Positions 59,847 through 64,000 of a DNA stretch of 64,000 nucleotides are shown here, one piece after another. Within the stretch, counting starts at the first letter, position 1. Each line of letters begins with the position of its first letter. A model generated the notes under the pieces. The model did not search any database. It was not told the DNA's origin and saw only the letters and a list, made by a program, of their open reading frames with translations. Origin of the DNA: Billgrantia gudaonensis (GTDB lineage Bacteria; Pseudomonadota; Gammaproteobacteria; Pseudomonadales; Halomonadaceae); contig NZ_FNES01000004.1 of NCBI RefSeq assembly GCF_900100195.1, forward strand, positions 285,209 through 349,208, read 5' to 3'. A program made the translations under genes and the position numbers.

Positions 59847-61715
59847 TTGACCGTTTCACCCACATTGCGCTGGCTGACCGCACTGCTTCTGCTGCTCGGG
59901 CCGCTGCTCGCGCATGCCCAGTGGTTCTCCTCCGACGATGACGAGGAGTTCCTGCCGGTCATGGAGGCCTTCAAGCCGAGTGCCTGGCATGACGGCGAGA
60001 CGCTCTACATCGGTTTCGAAAACGCCGAAGACTACTACCTCTATCGCCACCGTCTCGATGTCGAGAGCGGACATGCCGACGTCGAACTCGGCGATGCCTC
60101 GGTCCCACCCGGCGAGTTCAAGGAGGACGAGTTTCTCGGCGAGGTCTACGTCTTCTACGAACGCGTCGTCTTCGAAGCGCCGATCGAGAATGGCCACTCC
60201 GGCCCGCTGGACGTGCGCGTCAGTTTCCAGGGCTGCGCCGATGCCGGCCTCTGCTATCCACCGGAGACCGTCGACCTCGAGGCACCGCAAGGCGACATGC
60301 CCGCGGCCTTCGCCGGCTGGCGTGACGGCGGTGCCAGCGACGACGGCCCGCGGCAAGCCGGATCGGGAGATGCCGATGACGATGCCTTCACCGCCCAGAG
60401 TGGGGACGGCCGCTTCAGCAGTCTGATGCGCGAGGCCAGCCTGCCACTGGCTTTGGGGCTCTTCTTCCTCGCCGGCCTGGGGCTCACCTTCACGCCCTGC
60501 GTGCTGCCCATGGTACCGATCCTGTCGTCGATCATCGTCGGCCAGAACCCCAGCCGATCTCGAGCCTTCACGCTCTCGGCCAGCTACGTAGGGGGCATGG
60601 CCGCCACCTACGCGGTGGTCGGTGTGCTGATGGGGCTGTTCGGCGCCGGCCTCAACCTCCAGGCCCGGCTGCAGTCGGCACCGGTACTCATCACCTTCGC
60701 CGTTCTCTTCGCATCGTTCGCTCTGGCCATGTTCGGTGCCTTCGAGCTGCGGTTGCCACCTCGACTCGCCGGGCGCGTCGAACGCTGGCAGGCCCGTGCA
60801 CAACGCAGCGGCCCGGGTGGCCTGGCACTCGCCGGAGCGCTCTCGGTACTGGTGGTTTCACCCTGCGTCTCGGCCCCTCTGGCCGGCGCCCTGGTGTTCA
60901 TCTCCACCACTGGCGATGCCCTCATGGGTGGCGCCGCCCTGCTGGCGCTGGGGCTGGGAATGGGCATACCGCTGCTGCTCGTCGGCACCTTCGGCACGAC
61001 GGCACTGCCGCGTAGCGGTGCCTGGATGAACGGCGTCAAGGTGGCCTTCGGCATCCTGCTGCTGGGCGTGGCCATCTGGCTCATCGAGCGCCTGGTGCCG
61101 GCGCCGGTGGCATTGCTGCTATGGGCTGGCCTGTCCATCGGGAGCGCGTTGACGCTGGGCGCACTGACCGTCAATCAGGCCCAAGGATGGCCACGGGTAC
61201 GGCAGGCTGCCGGACTGCTGCTGCTGGCCTGGGGGCTGGCTCTGGTGATCGGCGCGGCAAGCGGCGCCCAGGATCCGTTGCGACCGCTGGTGCCCCTCAC
61301 TGCATTCGGCCAGTTCGCGCCGAACGAAACCCAGACCGTCACCACCGTCGAGACTCGGGAAGGCCTGGAAGAAGCCCTCGAACGGGCCAGCAACCGCGGA
61401 CAGCCCGCCTTCGTGCACGTGACTGCCGACTGGTGCATCTCGTGCAAACAGCTCGAACGCAAGGTCTACCCCGACCCTCGCGTCGCCGAGCCGCTCACCG
61501 CTTTCAGTCGCATCAATCTCGACGTCACGCGCAGCGATGACGTCAGCCGTGCCCTGCTCGACCGCTTCGACCTGTTCGGCCCACCCAGCCTGCTGTTCTT
61601 CGCCGACGGCGAGGAACTGACCGAAGCGCGCATACAGGGCGAAGTGGATGCCGCAGAGCTGGCGCGCCATCTCGATGAAGTCCTGGGAATGATGCCTTCG
61701 CGACAAAGCGGATAG
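59847..61715 (+). CDS. dsbD: Thiol:disulfide interchange protein DsbD
   Basis: DsbD carries reducing power from cytoplasmic thioredoxin to periplasmic proteins. The 622-residue protein has a signal peptide, the alpha domain with Cys130 and Cys136 ([12 protein letters not shown]), an eight-span membrane domain with Cys218 (TPCVLPMVP) and Cys340 (SPCVSAPL), and a thioredoxin-like gamma domain with Cys530/Cys533 (WCISC). TTG at 59847 is the most likely start (AAAGGA upstream), giving a proper signal peptide; an upstream TTG would add 30 unlike residues. Confidence 0.95.
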   Translation: MTVSPTLRWLTALLLLLGPLLAHAQWFSSDDDEEFLPVMEAFKPSAWHDGETLYIGFENAEDYYLYRHRLDVESGHADVELGDASVPPGEFKEDEFLGEVYVFYERVVFEAPIENGHSGPLDVRVSFQGCADAGLCYPPETVDLEAPQGDMPAAFAGWRDGGASDDGPRQAGSGDADDDAFTAQSGDGRFSSLMREASLPLALGLFFLAGLGLTFTPCVLPMVPILSSIIVGQNPSRSRAFTLSASYVGGMAATYAVVGVLMGLFGAGLNLQARLQSAPVLITFAVLFASFALAMFGAFELRLPPRLAGRVERWQARAQRSGPGGLALAGALSVLVVSPCVSAPLAGALVFISTTGDALMGGAALLALGLGMGIPLLLVGTFGTTALPRSGAWMNGVKVAFGILLLGVAIWLIERLVPAPVALLLWAGLSIGSALTLGALTVNQAQGWPRVRQAAGLLLLAWGLALVIGAASGAQDPLRPLVPLTAFGQFAPNETQTVTTVETREGLEEALERASNRGQPAFVHVTADWCISCKQLERKVYPDPRVAEPLTAFSRINLDVTRSDDVSRALLDRFDLFGPPSLLFFADGEELTEARIQGEVDAAELARHLDEVLGMMPSRQSG

Positions 61716-61923
61716 GGCATTCTCGTTGCCTTCGCGCGGCAAGGCGAACACCGTTCGAAGCCAGCTGGACATCGCCGCGAATTTTAGGCAAACTCCGCCG
61801 ACAATGCCTAACACGGCCGATAGCGCCGGCAAAATATGCCATCTTGCGGCGATCTATCGAAAGACGGCGCAGGTTGACAGCGCCCGAGACTGCCGCCAAC
61901 TACCCACCGATCGAGACAGACTC

Positions 61924-62385
61924 ATGGATATTCGCAAGGTCAAGAAACTGATCGAGCTACTCGAAGAATCCAACATCAGCGAAATCGAGATTCAGGAAGG
62001 CGAGGAGTCGGTGCGCATCAGCCGTCACCCCGACGGCGTGAGCTGGCCACAGGCCAGCATGCCGCAACCCGCCGTCGCTGCCCAGCCGGCGGCGGTTGCC
62101 GGCGCCGCTCCGGCAGCCGACGCCGAACCCGCCGCAGCGACCGAACCCCAGGGTCACGCGCTGAACTCGCCCATGGTCGGCACCTTCTATCGCAGCCCGG
62201 CTCCCGGGTCCAAACCGTTCGTGGAAGTGGGGCAGAGCGTCAAGAAGGGCGAGACGGTATGCATCGTCGAGGCGATGAAGATGATGAATCAGATCGAGGC
62301 CGACCGTGACGGCGTGATCGAGGCGGTCCTGGCCGAGGATGGCGAACCGGTCGAGTTCGACCAGCCGCTGCTCATCATTTCCTGA
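61924..62385 (+). CDS. accB: Biotin carboxyl carrier protein of acetyl-CoA carboxylase
   Basis: AccB carries biotin for the first step of fatty-acid synthesis. The 153-residue protein starts [17 protein letters not shown], has an Ala/Pro linker (about 45-78) and a biotinyl domain with Lys119 in EAMKMMN. It is followed by accC after 26 bases, the standard pair. The 208-base gap from dsbD likely holds the promoter and leader; AccB often binds and controls its own leader, but no site could be identified. Confidence 0.97.
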   Translation: MDIRKVKKLIELLEESNISEIEIQEGEESVRISRHPDGVSWPQASMPQPAVAAQPAAVAGAAPAADAEPAAATEPQGHALNSPMVGTFYRSPAPGSKPFVEVGQSVKKGETVCIVEAMKMMNQIEADRDGVIEAVLAEDGEPVEFDQPLLIIS

Positions 62386-62411
62386 TACCCACTGACACGG
62401 GCGGATCCATC

Positions 62412-63752
62412 ATGCTGGACAAGGTACTCATCGCCAACCGCGGCGAGATCGCCCTGCGCATCCTGCGCGCCTGCAAGGAACTGGGCATCAAGACCGTCGC
62501 GGTGCACTCCAAGGCCGACCGCGAACTGATGCACGTGCGTCTCGCCGACGAAGCCGTATGCATCGGGCCTGCCCCTTCGGCCCAGTCCTATCTCAACATT
62601 CCCTCGCTGATCAGCGCCGCGGAGGTCACCGACTCCAGCGCCATTCACCCCGGCTACGGCTTTCTTTCCGAGAACGCCAACTTCGCCGAGCAGGTGGAGC
62701 GCTCGGGGTTCGTGTTCATCGGTCCCCAGGCCGAGACGATTCGCCTGATGGGCGACAAGGTCAGCGCCATCGAAGCCATGAAGCAGGCGGGCGTGCCCAC
62801 CGTGCCCGGCTCCGACGGCCCACTGGGCGACGACGAAGGCGACATCGTCGCCACGGCACGCCGCATCGGCTATCCGGTGATCATCAAGGCCGCCGCTGGC
62901 GGTGGCGGACGCGGCATGCGCGTGGTGCACACCGAGGCGCACCTGCTTTCCGCGGTGAACGTGACCCGCACCGAAGCCCATTCGGCCTTCGGCGACGGCA
63001 CCGTCTACATGGAGAAGTTTCTCGAACGGCCGCGCCACGTAGAGGTACAGGTGATCGCCGACGGCCAGGGCAATGCCATCCATCTCTTCGACCGCGACTG
63101 TTCGCTGCAGCGCCGCCACCAGAAGGTGCTCGAGGAGGCTCCCGCACCGGGCCTCGACGAGGCCGCCCGTGCCGAGGTACTCGAGGCGTGCCGTCAGGCG
63201 TGCATCAAGATCGGCTATCGCGGCGCCGGCACCTTCGAGTTCCTCTACGAAGACGGTCAGTATTTCTTCATCGAGATGAACACCCGCGTCCAGGTGGAGC
63301 ATCCGGTCACCGAAATGGTCACCGGCGTGGACATCGTCCGCGAGCAGCTGCGCATCGCCTCGGGCCTGCCCCTGTCGATCCGCCAGGAAGACGTCGAACT
63401 CAACGGCCACGCCTTCGAGTGCCGCATCAACGCCGAGGACCCGCGCACCTTCATGCCCTCTCCCGGCAAGGTCACCCTCTACCACCCACCGGGCGGGCTC
63501 GGCGTGCGCATGGACTCGCACGTCTACACCGGCTACACCGTGCCGCCTCACTACGACTCGCTGATCGGCAAGTTGATCACTTGGGGGGCGAACCGCGACA
63601 ACGCCCTGGTGCGCATGCGCAACGCGCTCGACGAGCTGCTGGTCGAAGGCATCAAGACCAACATCGACCTGCACAAGGACCTCGTGCGTGACGGCCACTT
63701 CCAGCAGGGCGGCGTGAACATCCACTATCTGGAGAAGAAGCTCGGCGAGTGA
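62412..63752 (+). CDS. accC: Biotin carboxylase of acetyl-CoA carboxylase
   Basis: AccC carboxylates the biotin on AccB using ATP and bicarbonate. The 446-residue protein starts [21 protein letters not shown]. It has the ATP-grasp glycine loop [14 protein letters not shown] and the active-site [16 protein letters not shown]. Length equals the usual (449 in E. coli). A strong hairpin separates it from prmA. Confidence 0.98.
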   Translation: MLDKVLIANRGEIALRILRACKELGIKTVAVHSKADRELMHVRLADEAVCIGPAPSAQSYLNIPSLISAAEVTDSSAIHPGYGFLSENANFAEQVERSGFVFIGPQAETIRLMGDKVSAIEAMKQAGVPTVPGSDGPLGDDEGDIVATARRIGYPVIIKAAAGGGGRGMRVVHTEAHLLSAVNVTRTEAHSAFGDGTVYMEKFLERPRHVEVQVIADGQGNAIHLFDRDCSLQRRHQKVLEEAPAPGLDEAARAEVLEACRQACIKIGYRGAGTFEFLYEDGQYFFIEMNTRVQVEHPVTEMVTGVDIVREQLRIASGLPLSIRQEDVELNGHAFECRINAEDPRTFMPSPGKVTLYHPPGGLGVRMDSHVYTGYTVPPHYDSLIGKLITWGANRDNALVRMRNALDELLVEGIKTNIDLHKDLVRDGHFQQGGVNIHYLEKKLGE

Positions 63753-63766
63753 GCCGCTCCTCCACT

Positions 63767-63804
63767 AACGCAGGCGGGGTGGCCAAGGCCGCCCCGCCTG
63801 CGTT
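63767..63804 (+). terminator. accC-prmA intercistronic hairpin
   Basis: AACGCAGGCGGGG (63767-63779) pairs perfectly with CCCCGCCTGCGTT (63792-63804), with an inner GGCC-AA-GGCC stem. It lies 14 bases after accC and 20 bases before prmA. No T-run follows, so it may attenuate or process the transcript rather than terminate it fully. Confidence 0.6.
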
Positions 63805-63824
63805 GCCGACACCCAGGAGAGCCC

Positions 63825-64000
63825 ATGGCCTGGCTGCAACTCAAGGCGCGCATCGCCCCCGACCAGGCGGAGCTGCTCGAGGAGCTACTGCTCGAAGAGG
63901 GCGCCACCGCCATCACCCTGCAGGATGCCCACGACGACCCCGTATTCGAGCCCGAGCGGGGCACCACGCCGCTGTGGAACGAGACCGTCCTCACCGGCCT
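63825..64000 (+). CDS. prmA: Ribosomal protein L11 methyltransferase, N-terminal fragment (cut by window edge)
   Basis: PrmA trimethylates ribosomal protein L11. The first 58 residues are present: MAWLQLKARIAPDQAELLEE and on, then GATAITLQDAHDDPVFEPERG and LWNETVLTGL. These match the E. coli PrmA N terminus. AGGAG lies about 9 bases upstream. accC-prmA is a common order in gammaproteobacteria. Confidence 0.93.
   Translation, partial: MAWLQLKARIAPDQAELLEELLLEEGATAITLQDAHDDPVFEPERGTTPLWNETVLTG

Overview
This window reads as a piece of chromosome from a high-GC gammaproteobacterium, most probably a member of the Halomonadaceae (Halomonas or a close relative). The evidence is the sodium-pumping NQR operon placed between sthA/nqrM and a long-form gap plus mfd (the Pseudomonas-type order), an OprI/Lpp-like lipoprotein, a DUF3141 PHA-synthase-like protein, a pyrophosphate-dependent phosphofructokinase and Halomonas-like intergenic repeats. 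The taxonomy is inferred from gene content and protein resemblance; no search was run. Coding density is high, most genes are housekeeping, and I see no rRNA, tRNA, insertion sequence, prophage or CRISPR array.

Layout. Positions 1-2290 hold the end of a leucine operon (leuC-leuD-leuB, minus strand) with a divergent LysR regulator. At 3392-5237 a multi-pass membrane protein converges on a YbeL-like zinc-ribbon protein. At 5465-9635 lies leuS-lptE-holA. At 9727-13367 are a molybdopterin-fold periplasmic protein coupled to a diguanylate cyclase, a PA2779/PA2778-like pair (small membrane protein plus C39-peptidase/TPR lipoprotein) and a DUF488 protein. At 13382-26908 are sthA, nqrM, nqrFEDCBA, gap and mfd (redox and sodium bioenergetics, glycolysis, transcription-coupled repair). 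At 27043-29198 two L,D-transpeptidases flank a Braun-type lipoprotein. At 29352-33590 are a GIY-YIG-like protein, a helical-bundle protein, a DUF6586 protein and topA. At 34034-36448 is the DUF3141 protein.

From 36775 the conserved cell-wall/lipoate cluster begins: lipA convergent with a long minus-strand run read as proA-nadD-rsfS-rlmH-mrdA-rodA-mltB-rlpA-dacA-ybeD-lipB. Many of its junctions overlap by 1-4 bases. At 48212-51431 are two membrane proteins with degenerate GGDEF-like tails and a DedA-PAP2 fusion. At 51437-54139 are a LysE-type exporter, ubiX and mpl. At 54313-58446 lie pfp, a kinase/phosphatase fusion and ppa. At 58517-64000 are a DUF2333 protein, dsbD, accB-accC and the start of prmA.

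The less ordinary signals are: a three-module dispersed repeat present in at least three intergenic copies (about 84-135, 33799-33918 and 57561-57710); a PP2C/Ser-Thr-kinase fusion whose catalytic residues look lost in both domains; a pair of degenerate GGDEF membrane proteins; an nqr operon without apbE, closed by its own terminator before nqrM; a perfect palindrome inside the 5' end of the PA2778-like gene; an operator-like palindrome upstream of the DUF3141 gene; and an 11-unit heptanucleotide tandem repeat after pfp.
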